Below, piece after piece: positions 50,434 through 61,638 of a DNA stretch of 64,000 nt (its first letter is position 1; each line of letters starts with the position of its first letter). The stretch spans positions 310,001 to 374,000 of the forward strand of contig NZ_UAQZ01000003.1 of the NCBI RefSeq assembly GCF_900446215.1. Reading direction: 5' to 3'. The notes beneath the pieces are model-generated. The model did no database searches. It was given only the letters and a program-made list of their open reading frames with translations, and was not told the DNA's origin. This DNA comes from Burkholderia cenocepacia. Its GTDB lineage: Bacteria > Pseudomonadota > Gammaproteobacteria > Burkholderiales > Burkholderiaceae. Position numbers and translations under genes: made by a program.

Positions 50434-51486
50434 TTACTGCTTGAGCGACGCCATGTCGATCACGAACCGGTACTTCACGTCGCTCTTCAGCATCCGCTCG
50501 TAGGCCGTGTTGATCTGCTGCATCGGAATCGTCTCGATATCGGACGTGATCCCGTGTTCCGCGCAGAAATCGAGCATTTCCTGCGTTTCCGCGATCCCGC
50601 CGATCAGCGAACCCGCGAGGCGGCGGCGCTTGAAGATCAGGTTGAACACCTGCGGCGACGGATGGTCGTGCTCCGGCGCGCCGACGAGCGTCATCGTGCC
50701 GTCGCGCTTGAGCAGGTGCAGGAACGGATTCAGGTCGTGCTGCGCGGCGACCGTGTTCAGGATGAAGTCGAAGCTGTTCAGGTGCGCGTTCATCTGCGCT
50801 TCATCCTTCGAGATCACGACTTCGTGCGCGCCGAGCCGCTTGCCGTCCTCGATCTTCGACGGCGACGTCGTAAACAGCACGACGTGCGCACCCATTGCGC
50901 GCGCCAGCTTCACACCCATGTGGCCGAGGCCGCCGAGACCGACGATGCCGACCTTCTTGCCGGGGCCGACGTTCCACTGCCGCAGCGGCGAGTAGGTCGT
51001 GATCCCCGCGCACAGCAGCGGCGCCGCGCCGGCCGGGTCGAGCGTGTCCGGCACGCGCAGCACGAACGCCTCGTCGACGACGAGCTGCGTCGAATAGCCA
51101 CCGTACGTGATGTCGCCCGTCACGCGGTCCTGGCCGTTGTAGGTGCCGACGAAGCCGTTCTCGCAATACTGCTCGAGGCCTTCTTCGCAGCTCGCGCAGG
51201 TGCGGCACGAATCGACGAGACAGCCGACGCCGACCAGCTCGCCGACCTTGAAGCGCGACACCTGCGGGCCGGTCGCGGTCACGCGGCCGACGATTTCATG
51301 GCCGGGGACGACCGGGTAGATCGTGTTGCGCCATTCGTTGCGCGCCTGGTGAAGATCCGAGTGGCAGACGCCGCAGTAGAGGACGTCGATCTGGACGTCG
51401 AGGTCGCGCAGCGCGCGACGCTGGAATTCGAACGGGGCGAGCGGTGACTGCGCATCGGTCGCCGCGTAGGCATAGGTCGTACTCAT
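50434..51486 (-). CDS. Zinc-dependent NAD(P)-alcohol dehydrogenase (YahK/cinnamyl type)
   Basis: A 350-residue medium-chain dehydrogenase that reduces aldehydes or oxidises alcohols. The catalytic zinc site is CGVCHSDLH and GHEIVGRV. The structural zinc lobe is CLVDSCRTCASCEEGLEQYC and the Rossmann motif GIVGLGGLGHMGVKLARAMG. The start at 51486 has AAGGAG at good spacing; an ATG further up adds 18 unrelated residues. It is divergent from an AraC regulator of the YqhC-like group, which recalls E. coli yqhC-yqhD, where the regulator switches on an aldehyde reductase. An aldehyde-stress role is inferred. Confidence 0.88.
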   Translation of the reverse strand: MSTTYAYAATDAQSPLAPFEFQRRALRDLDVQIDVLYCGVCHSDLHQARNEWRNTIYPVVPGHEIVGRVTATGPQVSRFKVGELVGVGCLVDSCRTCASCEEGLEQYCENGFVGTYNGQDRVTGDITYGGYSTQLVVDEAFVLRVPDTLDPAGAAPLLCAGITTYSPLRQWNVGPGKKVGIVGLGGLGHMGVKLARAMGAHVVLFTTSPSKIEDGKRLGAHEVVISKDEAQMNAHLNSFDFILNTVAAQHDLNPFLHLLKRDGTMTLVGAPEHDHPSPQVFNLIFKRRRLAGSLIGGIAETQEMLDFCAEHGITSDIETIPMQQINTAYERMLKSDVKYRFVIDMASLKQ

Positions 51487-51712
51487 GCAAGGGCTCCTTG
51501 TCCGGAAAACATCCGGCGAAACAGACTGCCGTCGCATCATGTGGCGATGCGGCGAGACAGGACGTCATCGTAAGGAGCGCGGCGCCGCGGCGAAATACAC
51601 GAAGGTCTGGAAGATTTGCCTATTCCTCTCGAATTGCCCGCGAACAGCCGTCAAAATGCGTCCAAGGTGCTACATTGCGAGCCAGATTCTCTTGCCGGAC
51701 AGGGCCGTACCG

Positions 51713-52657
51713 ATGAGCTTCCAACCCCTTTTGGCCGACGCGGGCGAGCGCCTGCAGCGCCGCATGATCGAGCTGCACACGCGCCTCGCGCCGAACGAGG
51801 GCGACACGCTCGCGGCGCTCGACGGCGTGCGCTTCATCCGTGTGACCCATCCGGCGCCGCGCATGCCGGTGCTGTACGAGCCGAGCATCATCGTCGTGTG
51901 CCAGGGGCGCAAGCTCGGCTATCTCGGCGACCGCTCGTTCGTGTACGACGCGCAGCAGTATCTGGTGCTGTCGGTGCCGCTGCCGTTCGAATGCGAGACC
52001 TTCGCGAGCATGGACGAGCCGTTTCTCGCGATCTCGATCCGCGTCGATCTCGCGGTGATCGCCGAACTCGCGATCCTGCTCGACGAGACGCTCGGCGCGG
52101 CGGTCAGCGAGCCGCTCGGCGTCTATTCGACGCCGCTCGACGCGCCGTTGGCCGATGCCGTCGTGCGCCTGCTCGAAGCGCTCGCGTCGCCGCACGACAC
52201 ACGGGTGCTGGGGCCGGCGATCATGCGCGAGATCGCGTATCGCGTGCTGACTGGCGAGCAGGGCGACGCGATGCGCGCGGCGCTCGTGCAGCAGCATCAT
52301 TTCGGTCGCATCGCGAAGGCGTTGCGGCGCATCCATGCGGAGCTGAAGGCCGATCTCGACGTCGAGACGCTCGCCCGCGAAGCCGGGATGAGCCTCGCGG
52401 TGTTTCACGCGCAGTTCAAGCACGTGACGGCGACATCGCCGATGCAGTACGTGAAGACCGCGCGGCTGCACCAGGCGCGGCTGATGATGGTGCGCGACGG
52501 GCTGGGCGCCGGCGCGGCGGCCGCGCGGGTCGGCTATGCGAGCGCGTCGCAGTTCAGCCGCGAGTTCAAGCGGCTGTTCGGCCGCAGCCCGGGAGACGAA
52601 GTGCGCTGGATGCGCGACAGCGGGGTGCGCCCGGCCATGGCCGACGTGGACGCGTAG
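51713..52657 (+). CDS. AraC-family regulator with AraC_N domain
   Basis: A 314-residue regulator. The N-terminal AraC_N domain (about residues 25-180) contains MPVLYEPSIIVVCQGRKLGY and the DAQQYLVLSVPLPFECE stretch typical of this family. The C-terminal double helix-turn-helix (about 205-305) contains LAREAGMSLAVFHAQFKHVT and VGYASASQFSREFKRLFG. The adjacent divergent alcohol dehydrogenase gene is the expected target; the 226-base gap is long enough for activator sites. The start at 51713 gives the normal family length. Confidence 0.9.
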   Translation: MSFQPLLADAGERLQRRMIELHTRLAPNEGDTLAALDGVRFIRVTHPAPRMPVLYEPSIIVVCQGRKLGYLGDRSFVYDAQQYLVLSVPLPFECETFASMDEPFLAISIRVDLAVIAELAILLDETLGAAVSEPLGVYSTPLDAPLADAVVRLLEALASPHDTRVLGPAIMREIAYRVLTGEQGDAMRAALVQQHHFGRIAKALRRIHAELKADLDVETLAREAGMSLAVFHAQFKHVTATSPMQYVKTARLHQARLMMVRDGLGAGAAAARVGYASASQFSREFKRLFGRSPGDEVRWMRDSGVRPAMADVDA

Positions 52658-52679
52658 CGTCCCGGCGCCGCGCGGCGGT

Positions 52680-53720
52680 TCAGCGTCGCACGATCTTGCG
52701 CCGCTGCGCGCTGATGCCCGCGTAGTCGGGCAGCGATTCGACGCGCTTGCCCGTTGCCTTCGCGTACAGCGGCATCAGGTCCGGCAGCCGGTTCAGCAGG
52801 TCCTGGCGGCGCGCGCTGCTGTACGGATGCGTGTAGATGAAGCCCGACGCCTTGTTCGCGCGGGTCGCGACCGCGAGCTTGTCCCACAGCGTGATCGCCG
52901 CGCGCGGATCGAAGCCCGCGCGGGCGGCGATGTCGCCGCCGATCACGTCGGCCTCGGTTTCGTCGGTCGGGTCGTAGTGGAGCGATTGCAGGCGCTCGCC
53001 GAGGTTCAGCGCCTGCGGCAGCGGATCGCCGACGCCGAACAGCGGCGGCAGCGCGGCCGCGCGCAGCGACGTCTGCGAGGTCACGCTGAAGTTGCTGCGC
53101 GCGTGTTCGCGCAGCGCATGGGCGATGCCGTGCGCGAGCAGCACGCCGAGCTCGTCGTCGTTCAGGCGCACCCGATCGAGCATGCCGCCGTACACGAGCA
53201 CCTTGCCGCCCGGCAGGCAGGTCAGGCGGATGTCGCGCGAGCGGATCGCGTTCACGTCCCAGGCCCAGCTTTTCACGCGGTCGTTCCACTTCACCGAATA
53301 CGGCGCGAGCTTCGCGACGATCGCGCGCAGCCGCTTCACGCGCGGCTGGTTCGCGCTCAGCAGCCGGTTGCTGTCGGCGGCCGCCTGGACGATCTGTGCG
53401 TATTCGTTCGCGGTGAGCTGTTCAAGCAGCGGCGACGGGATCAGCGTGCGGAATGCGATCGCGTTGCCGTAACGGACCTGCTGCGGCGTCGGCGTATAGG
53501 CCTTCGCGGGCACCGCGGCACCGGTCGGCTGCGCGCCTTCCGCGATGGACGGCGCGGCGGGCGCGGCCGCCGTCGCAGGCGCGGGCGGCGTCGCCGGCGC
53601 GGAGCCCGCCGCGGTCGCGCCGGTGTCGCTTGCGCAGGCGTCCATCGCGGCCAGTGCCGCGGCGCCGATGCTCAACGCAGCCGCGACGCGGGCGAGACGA
53701 TGCAGGCGGTTACTGCGCAC
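52680..53720 (-). CDS. M48-type protein with HGIAH in place of HExxH (probable pseudoprotease)
   Basis: A 346-residue exported M48-family protein. The first ~30 residues are a signal peptide ending AMDACA, possibly a weak lipobox; a Pro/Ala linker (about 35-75) follows. The zinc-site histidines are His197 and His201, and the third ligand is Glu254 in DETEADVIG. The catalytic glutamate after His197 is replaced: the motif reads HGIAH and the Gly198 codon (53127-53129) is clear. Hydrolysis is therefore unlikely unless this is a sequence error, while zinc binding may persist. Translation starts at GTG, and the first 11 bases overlap the end of ampG, so the two are co-transcribed. Confidence 0.85.
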   Translation of the reverse strand: MRSNRLHRLARVAAALSIGAAALAAMDACASDTGATAAGSAPATPPAPATAAAPAAPSIAEGAQPTGAAVPAKAYTPTPQQVRYGNAIAFRTLIPSPLLEQLTANEYAQIVQAAADSNRLLSANQPRVKRLRAIVAKLAPYSVKWNDRVKSWAWDVNAIRSRDIRLTCLPGGKVLVYGGMLDRVRLNDDELGVLLAHGIAHALREHARSNFSVTSQTSLRAAALPPLFGVGDPLPQALNLGERLQSLHYDPTDETEADVIGGDIAARAGFDPRAAITLWDKLAVATRANKASGFIYTHPYSSARRQDLLNRLPDLMPLYAKATGKRVESLPDYAGISAQRRKIVRR

Positions 53721-55131
53721 GGCTCGCCTCGCCGTCGCGTGCGGTACCGTTCCACGGCGCGATCCTGAACAGCAGCAGCATGCCGGGAATCGCGAGCGCG
53801 GTACACACGATGAAGTAGTCGAACCAGCCGATCTTCGCGACGATGAAGCCGCTCGCGGCCGACGCGAGCGTGCGCGGCACCGACGCGAGGCTCGTGAACA
53901 GCGCGAACTGCGTGGCCGTATAGCGCGGGTCGGTCGTGCTCGCGATATAGGCGACGAACGCGGCCATCGTCAGGCCGGTCGTGAAGGTCTCGAAGCCGTA
54001 GACGATCGCGAGCGCGACCGTCATCGGGCTGAATTGCGGCGTGACGGCGATGCCGAACACCGACAGCGCGGACGCGATCGCGTGACTCGTCGACACGGTG
54101 AAGTCGTACAGCATCGCGAGCACCGGCGAGCCGGGACCGAGCTGCGCGAGCCACGCGAAGCCGAGCGTCGACACCAGCTGCAGCGCGCCGAAGATCCACA
54201 GCCCGCGGCCGATGCCGATCTTCACGAGCCAGATGCCGCCGATGATGCCGCCCAGCACGCTCGCGACGAGCGCGGTGGTTTTCGCGACGATGCCGATCTC
54301 GGTGCGCGTGAAGCCGATGTCGAGGAAGAACGACGTCGACAGCGTGGTGGCCATCGTGTCGCCGATCTTGTACAGGAAGATGAACGCGATGACGAGCAGC
54401 GCGCCGGCCCAGCCGTCGCGCTGGATGAATTCGCGGAACGGCAGCACGATCGCGTCGCGCAGGTTGCGCGGCGGCGCGCCGACCACTTCCGGCTCGCGCA
54501 CGACGAGCGTCATCAGGATGCCCGGCAGCATGAACGCGCCGGTGATCGCGAACACGGCGTCCCACGGCATGTGGTCGGACAGGATCAGCGCCAGTGAGCC
54601 GGGGATCAGCGCGGCGAGCTTGTACGCGTTCACGTGCACCGCGTTGCCGAGGCCCTGCTCGGTGTCGCGCAGCAGCTCGCGGCGGTACGCGTCGATCACG
54701 ATGTCGGCGCTCGCACCGAAGAACGCGACGAGCGTGGTGAGCGCGGCAACCGTCCAGATCGAGTCGCGCGGCGACACGAAGCCGAGCGCGGCGATCGCGC
54801 CCGCGACCAGCAGCTGCGTGAGCAGCAGCCAGCCGCGCCGGCGGCCCGGCCGCCAGCCGGGCAGGCGCGGGATGTAGCGGTCCATCAGCGGCGCCCACAG
54901 GAATTTCCACGTATACGGGAACTGGATCAGCGCGAACAGGCCGATTTCCTTCAGGTTCACGCCTTCGGAGCGCAGCCATGCCTGCACGAGGTAGACGAGC
55001 GTGAAGAGGGGCAGACCCGACGTGAAACCCAGGAACACGCAGATCAGCATGTGCGTGTTCAGATAGGCTCGCCAGCCGGGGTGATCCTCGTGAGCGGTGA
55101 GTGCGGGCGCCTCGTGTGGCGTTTTCGACAT
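53710..55131 (-). CDS. ampG: AmpG-family muropeptide permease
   Basis: A 473-residue MFS transporter with 12-14 helices that brings anhydro-muropeptides into the cytoplasm for wall recycling and beta-lactamase signalling. Family stretches are FTSGLPLFTLVYLVQAWLRS, the loop KFLWAPLMDRYIPRLPGWRP with charged MFS-type residues, FFGASADIVIDAYRRELL and YKLAALIPGSLALILSDHMP. It is followed by the M48-type gene with an 11-base overlap, and lies downstream of metXW on the same strand after 116 bases. Confidence 0.94.
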   Translation of the reverse strand: MSKTPHEAPALTAHEDHPGWRAYLNTHMLICVFLGFTSGLPLFTLVYLVQAWLRSEGVNLKEIGLFALIQFPYTWKFLWAPLMDRYIPRLPGWRPGRRRGWLLLTQLLVAGAIAALGFVSPRDSIWTVAALTTLVAFFGASADIVIDAYRRELLRDTEQGLGNAVHVNAYKLAALIPGSLALILSDHMPWDAVFAITGAFMLPGILMTLVVREPEVVGAPPRNLRDAIVLPFREFIQRDGWAGALLVIAFIFLYKIGDTMATTLSTSFFLDIGFTRTEIGIVAKTTALVASVLGGIIGGIWLVKIGIGRGLWIFGALQLVSTLGFAWLAQLGPGSPVLAMLYDFTVSTSHAIASALSVFGIAVTPQFSPMTVALAIVYGFETFTTGLTMAAFVAYIASTTDPRYTATQFALFTSLASVPRTLASAASGFIVAKIGWFDYFIVCTALAIPGMLLLFRIAPWNGTARDGEASRAQ

Positions 55132-55247
55132 GGACTGGAACTGGGTAGCGTTGACTGATGGCGGCGGCAGCGCAGGCGGCGCGAGCGGCGCACGAGGGGC
55201 GACCGCTCGCGCGTGCGGACCGGAGCTTCCGTCAACGGCCCCCCGGC

Positions 55248-55856
55248 TCAGCTGCGCTTGACGCGGTAGACAGCAAGACTACCACGCCAGTTCGCTCCCC
55301 ATCGAATCGGCTGGCCTTCGTGCAGCACGATGCGGTCGAGAATCGTGACGCCGACCTCGGGCGCGAGCGCCTCGAAATCCTTGATCGTCAGCACCCGCAC
55401 GTTCGGCGTGTTGTGCCACTGGTAAGGCAGCGACTTCGACACCGGCATGCGGCCGCGCAGCACCGACAGCCGGTGCGCCCAGTAGCCGAAGTTCGGGAAC
55501 GACACGATGCATTCGCGCCCGACCCGCGCGGTTTCGCGCAGGATCGCGGCGGTCTGGTGAATCGTCTGCAGCGTCTGCGACAGGATCGCGATGTCGAAGC
55601 TGTGGTCCTCGAACAGGCGCAGGCCGTCCTCGAGGTTCTGCTGGATCACGTTGATGCCGTTCTTCGTGCTCGCGAGCACGCCCGCGTCGTTCAGCTCGAT
55701 CCCGTAGCCGGTGACGTCCAGCTCTTCCATCAGCAGCGACAGCAGCGAGCCGTCGCCGCAGCCGAGGTCGAGCACGGTCGCACGCGGCTCGACCCAGCGC
55801 GCGATCGCGCGGAAGTCCGCGCGCGCGGACAGGGAATTCAGCGCTTGCTGGTTCAT
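55248..55856 (-). CDS. metW: Methionine biosynthesis protein MetW
   Basis: A 202-residue class I methyltransferase-fold protein that always accompanies metX in many Proteobacteria and is needed for full MetX activity in some of them. The SAM-type motif is [15 protein letters not shown] (about residues 30-44); [17 protein letters not shown] and [14 protein letters not shown] are conserved MetW parts. Its start codon overlaps the metX stop as ATGA, so the SAM-responsive leader upstream of metX would control both. Confidence 0.95.
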   Translation of the reverse strand: MNQQALNSLSARADFRAIARWVEPRATVLDLGCGDGSLLSLLMEELDVTGYGIELNDAGVLASTKNGINVIQQNLEDGLRLFEDHSFDIAILSQTLQTIHQTAAILRETARVGRECIVSFPNFGYWAHRLSVLRGRMPVSKSLPYQWHNTPNVRVLTIKDFEALAPEVGVTILDRIVLHEGQPIRWGANWRGSLAVYRVKRS

Positions 55857-56998
55857 GCTCCCACCTCGTTGGCGATTCGTTCGTAATACGCGCGGATCAG
55901 GTTGTGATAACGCGCATCGTCGAGCAGGAACGCATCGTGGCCGTGCGGCGCATCGATTTCCGCGTAGCTGACCGTGCGCTTGTTGTCGAGCAGCGCCTTC
56001 ACGATCTCGCGCGAGCGCGCGGGCGCGAAGCGCCAGTCGGTCGAGAAGCTCGCGATCAGGTACTTCGCCTGCGTGTGCGCGAGCGCGGCCGTCAGGTTGC
56101 CGTCGAACGCCTTCGCCGGATCGAAGTAGTCGAGCGCGCGCGTGATCAGCAGGTAGGTGTTCGCGTCGAAGTAGTCGGCGAACTTGTCGCCCTGGTAGCG
56201 CAGGTACGACTCGACCTCGAACTCGACGTCGAAGCTGAAGTTGTACGCGTCGAGCGCGCCGTCGGCGCGGCGCAGCGCCCGGCCGAATTTCTCGGCCATG
56301 TCGTCGTCGGACAGGTACGTGATGTGGCCGATCATCCGCGCGACGCGCAGGCCGCGCTTCGGCTTCACGCCGTGCGCGTAGTAGTCGCCGCCGTGGAAAT
56401 CGGGATCGGACAGGATCGCCGAGCGCGCGACCTCGTTGAATGCGATGTTCTGCGCGGACAGCTTCGGCGTCGACGCGATGTCGATGCAGTGCGCGACGCG
56501 TTCCGGATACATCAGGCTCCACGCGAGCGCCTGCATGCCGCCGAGGCTGCCGCCCATCACCGCGGCGAAGCGCTCGATGCCGAATGCGTCGGCGACGCGC
56601 GCTTGCGCATGCACCCAGTCCTCGACGGTGACCACCGGGAACTTCGCGCCGTACGGCTTGCCGGTCGACGGATCGATGCTCATCGGTCCGGTCGAGCCGA
56701 AACACGAGCCGAGGTTGTTCACGCCGATCACGAAGAAGCGGTTGGTGTCGAGCGGCTTGCCCGGGCCGACCATGTTGTCCCACCAGCCGGTGCTGCGCGG
56801 ATCGTCCGCGTAGACGCCGGCGACGTGGTGCGACGCGTTGAGCGCGTGGCAGACGAGCACCGCGTTCGAGCGCGCGGCGTTGAGCTCGCCGTACGTCTCG
56901 ACGACGAGCTGATAGTTGCCGATCACGCTGCCGCTTTGCAAGCGCAGCGGTTCGGCGAAGTGCATGGTCTGTGGAGCGACGATGCCGATCGATTCCAT
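55853..56998 (-). CDS. metX: Homoserine O-acyltransferase MetX
   Basis: A 381-residue alpha/beta-hydrolase-fold enzyme that activates homoserine for methionine synthesis. The nucleophile is Ser151 in [22 protein letters not shown] and [15 protein letters not shown] are family stretches, and the catalytic acid and base lie near the end ([10 protein letters not shown]). Whether acetyl- or succinyl-CoA is used cannot be told from sequence; several Burkholderia-type MetX proteins use succinyl-CoA. The leader is a SAM-II-type riboswitch candidate. The start at 56998 has the SD GGCGG five bases upstream. Confidence 0.96.
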   Translation of the reverse strand: MESIGIVAPQTMHFAEPLRLQSGSVIGNYQLVVETYGELNAARSNAVLVCHALNASHHVAGVYADDPRSTGWWDNMVGPGKPLDTNRFFVIGVNNLGSCFGSTGPMSIDPSTGKPYGAKFPVVTVEDWVHAQARVADAFGIERFAAVMGGSLGGMQALAWSLMYPERVAHCIDIASTPKLSAQNIAFNEVARSAILSDPDFHGGDYYAHGVKPKRGLRVARMIGHITYLSDDDMAEKFGRALRRADGALDAYNFSFDVEFEVESYLRYQGDKFADYFDANTYLLITRALDYFDPAKAFDGNLTAALAHTQAKYLIASFSTDWRFAPARSREIVKALLDNKRTVSYAEIDAPHGHDAFLLDDARYHNLIRAYYERIANEVGA

Positions 56999-57003
56999 TC
57001 GTT

Positions 57004-57166
57004 CCGCCTTATGACTGGGCGGCTAAATGGTGTCGGCGATGCGCGGAGGCGAAGGTGCGCGGCTGACGACCTCTTTAGCCGCATTTGTAGTGAACCGCCA
57101 GGGCGAACGCACAGCCACGCCCTGGCCGGTTCGCGCGCCCGCAATCGAGTCAGCAAATCGGCGCGC
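57004..57166 (-). promoter_or_regulatory. SAM-II-like riboswitch in the metX leader
   Basis: Read on the - strand. P1 is 7 bp (57166-57160 with 57139-57133). Its 20-base loop begins GATTT and ends ATTGCG, and the 3' part reads AAATGCGGCTAAAGAGG (57086-57070). This closely follows the SAM-II (SAM-alpha) aptamer as I recall it: GAUUU and AUUGC in loop 1, AAAUG-N2-GCUAAA-N-AGG at the 3' end. Between P1 and the 3' strand sits an extra 14-bp hairpin with one bulge (57132-57092). Downstream, GCGGCTAAA (57082-57074) is fully complementary to TTTAGCCGC (57027-57019). The latter overlaps CCGCC (57022-57018), which can pair with the SD GGCGG (57008-57004). The two pairings exclude each other, giving an on/off switch. 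Confidence 0.8.
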
Positions 57167-57201
57167 TTCCGACCTGCCGCCCGTGGGGCGACAGTCGGCA
57201 A

Positions 57202-57207
57202 AGTATA
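57202..57207 (-). promoter_or_regulatory. -10 box candidate of metX-metW
   Basis: TATACT on the - strand, about 35 bases before the first aptamer helix. No good -35 is visible at normal spacing. Confidence 0.4.
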
Positions 57208-57896
57208 GCGGAAATTGCGAGGCCCGGATTCGGGCGCATGGCGGGGCGCGCCGTCATGCGTCGGTCACTGCAGGATCAGCCGCAGATGCGCATCGGCCTG
57301 CTCGCCCGGCGGCTTCTGGAACCCGCCTTTCGCGAACCGATGCCACCGGCCGATCACGTAGCTGACGAGCAGGCTCGCGCGGGCGCCGGGATCGTAGTCG
57401 GCGGGCAGCACGAACGGCGTCGCGCCGTCCTGCGGCGCATTCGCCTCGGTACGCGCGACGCGCAGGCATTGCTTGACGGTCGCCTCGATCCGGTCGAGCA
57501 GCTGGTTCACGCGCTCGGTGAGCCGCTCGTCCTCGCCGACCAGCGCCTCGCCGGTCAGCACGCGCGTCATGCCGGGGTTCTTCGCGGCGAAATTGAGCAT
57601 CGTCAACGCGATCGTGCGGGCCTGCAGCACGCCGTTCGGCTCTTTCGCGACGATCTGGTTGACGAGCCCGAACAGCGCCTGTTCGATGAACTCGATCAAC
57701 CCTTCGTACATCTTCGCCTTGCTGGTGAAGTGCCGATACAGCGCGGCCTCCGACACGTCGAGCCGGGCCGCGAGCGCGGCGGTGGTGATTTTCTCGGGTT
57801 TCGGGGCCTCGAGCATCGCCGCGAGCGTCTGCAGGATCATGACGCGGCGCTCGCCTGGCTTCGGGCGCGGGCGCGAGGGTGTGGCCTGGCCTTCCG

Positions 57897-60157
<2,261 letters not shown>

Positions 60158-60194
60158 CTAGAGGCGCCGGGCGCTAAACGGGTAAACTGCTCGG

Positions 60195-61625
60195 ATGCAA
60201 CGAATCACCACCACCGGGCGCGTCAACCTCAGTCACCTGTTCTGGCTCCGTAATCTCGCGATCATCGGCCAGCTCGTGACGATCGGCGTTGTGCAGACCT
60301 ATTTCGGCGTGCATCTGCCGTTGCCGGCGATGCTGATGGTCATCGCGCTCGAAATCGTTTTCAACGCGCTGACCTGGGTGCGCGTGCTGCGTGCGCGGCC
60401 CGAGACCAATTTCGAGCTGCTCGGCCAGCTGTGGGTCGACCTTGGTGCGCTGTCCGCGCTGCTGTTCCTGTCGGGCGGGACGACCAACCCGTTCGTGTCG
60501 CTGTACCTGCCGTCGCTCGCGATCGCGGCGGCCGTGCTGCCGTGGCACCTGATGATCTGGCTCGCGGCGTTCGCGGTCGCCTGCTACGCGGCGCTCGGCT
60601 TCGACTCGGTGCCGCTCAACATGGACAACCCGGCGAACCTGTTCGATTACTACCGTACCGGCATGTGGGCGAACTTCATGGTCAGCGTCGGGCTGATCGC
60701 GTGGTTCGTCGCGCGCATGTCGAATGCGCTGCGCCAGCGCGACGCGGCGCTCGGCGAGGCGCAGGCGCATCTGCTGCGCGACGAGCGGGCCGTCGCGCTC
60801 GGCGTGCAGGCCGCCACCGTCGCGCATGAAATGGGCACGCCGCTGTCGACGATCGCGATGCTCGCCGAGGAGTTGCGCGACGCGGCGCGCGCCGATCCTG
60901 GGCTGGCGCGCTACGAGGCCGACCTGAAGGTGCTCGAGGAACAGATGACGCTGTGCACGTCGGCGCTCGCGCGCCTGCGCAGCCGCGCGAGCGCGCCGGC
61001 GAGCCGCCAGCCGGTGGACGACTGGCTCGACACGTTCGTCGAGCACTGGCGCCTGCGGCATCCGCACGTGCAGTTCGAACTGCTCGGCGCGCGCCCGGCC
61101 GGCGTCGCGCTCGACGATACGGTCGCGGCCGGCCAGATCCTGACGATCCTGCTCGACAACGCCGCGCGCGCGAGCCCGCAGCGCGTGACGCTTGCCGCGA
61201 AGGTCGCGCACGATCGCGCGGCCGACGAAATCGAATTCGAGGTATGCGACGATGGGCCGGGCATTCCGGCCGCGCTGCGCGAATCGCTCGGCGCGATGCC
61301 GGTCGACAGCACGCAGGGTGGGCACGGCGTCGGCCTGTATCTCGCGTTCAGTGCGGCCGCGCGGCTCGGCGGCGAGATCGAACTGTCCGATGTCACGCCG
61401 CGCGCGGCGGGCGGCAACGGGCGCGCCGGCGGTGCGGCAAATGGCCACGCGGCGGCGGCCTCGGGACAACGCGCGGGATCACGCACGGGTGCACCGGCAG
61501 CCGAACGGCCAGCCGGCACGCCGGACAGCCGCCCGGCCGGCGCCGCGGCCGGGCGCGGCACGCGGGCCGTGCTGCGCCTGCCGGTCGTGCGCGTCGCGAT
61601 GCCGGCGGCCTCAACCAACACGTAG
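60195..61625 (+). CDS. RegB/PrrB-like redox sensor kinase
   Basis: A 476-residue histidine kinase with about six N-terminal helices (about residues 12-180). LFLSGGTTNPFVSLYLPSLA carries the GGxxNPF quinone-binding signature of RegB. The H-box is ATVAHEMGTPLSTIAML (His211). Cys254 in EQMTLCTSALARL lies where RegB has its redox-active cysteine. The ATPase domain shows ILLDNAARASP, CDDGPGIP and GGHGVGLYLAF. Before the last beta strand (AVLRLPVVRV) sits an insertion of about 50 residues rich in Ala, Gly and Arg (about 400-453). The RegA-like partner follows after 13 bases. Confidence 0.9.
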   Translation: MQRITTTGRVNLSHLFWLRNLAIIGQLVTIGVVQTYFGVHLPLPAMLMVIALEIVFNALTWVRVLRARPETNFELLGQLWVDLGALSALLFLSGGTTNPFVSLYLPSLAIAAAVLPWHLMIWLAAFAVACYAALGFDSVPLNMDNPANLFDYYRTGMWANFMVSVGLIAWFVARMSNALRQRDAALGEAQAHLLRDERAVALGVQAATVAHEMGTPLSTIAMLAEELRDAARADPGLARYEADLKVLEEQMTLCTSALARLRSRASAPASRQPVDDWLDTFVEHWRLRHPHVQFELLGARPAGVALDDTVAAGQILTILLDNAARASPQRVTLAAKVAHDRAADEIEFEVCDDGPGIPAALRESLGAMPVDSTQGGHGVGLYLAFSAAARLGGEIELSDVTPRAAGGNGRAGGAANGHAAAASGQRAGSRTGAPAAERPAGTPDSRPAGAAAGRGTRAVLRLPVVRVAMPAASTNT

Positions 61626-61638
61626 ACGGAGAAACCCC

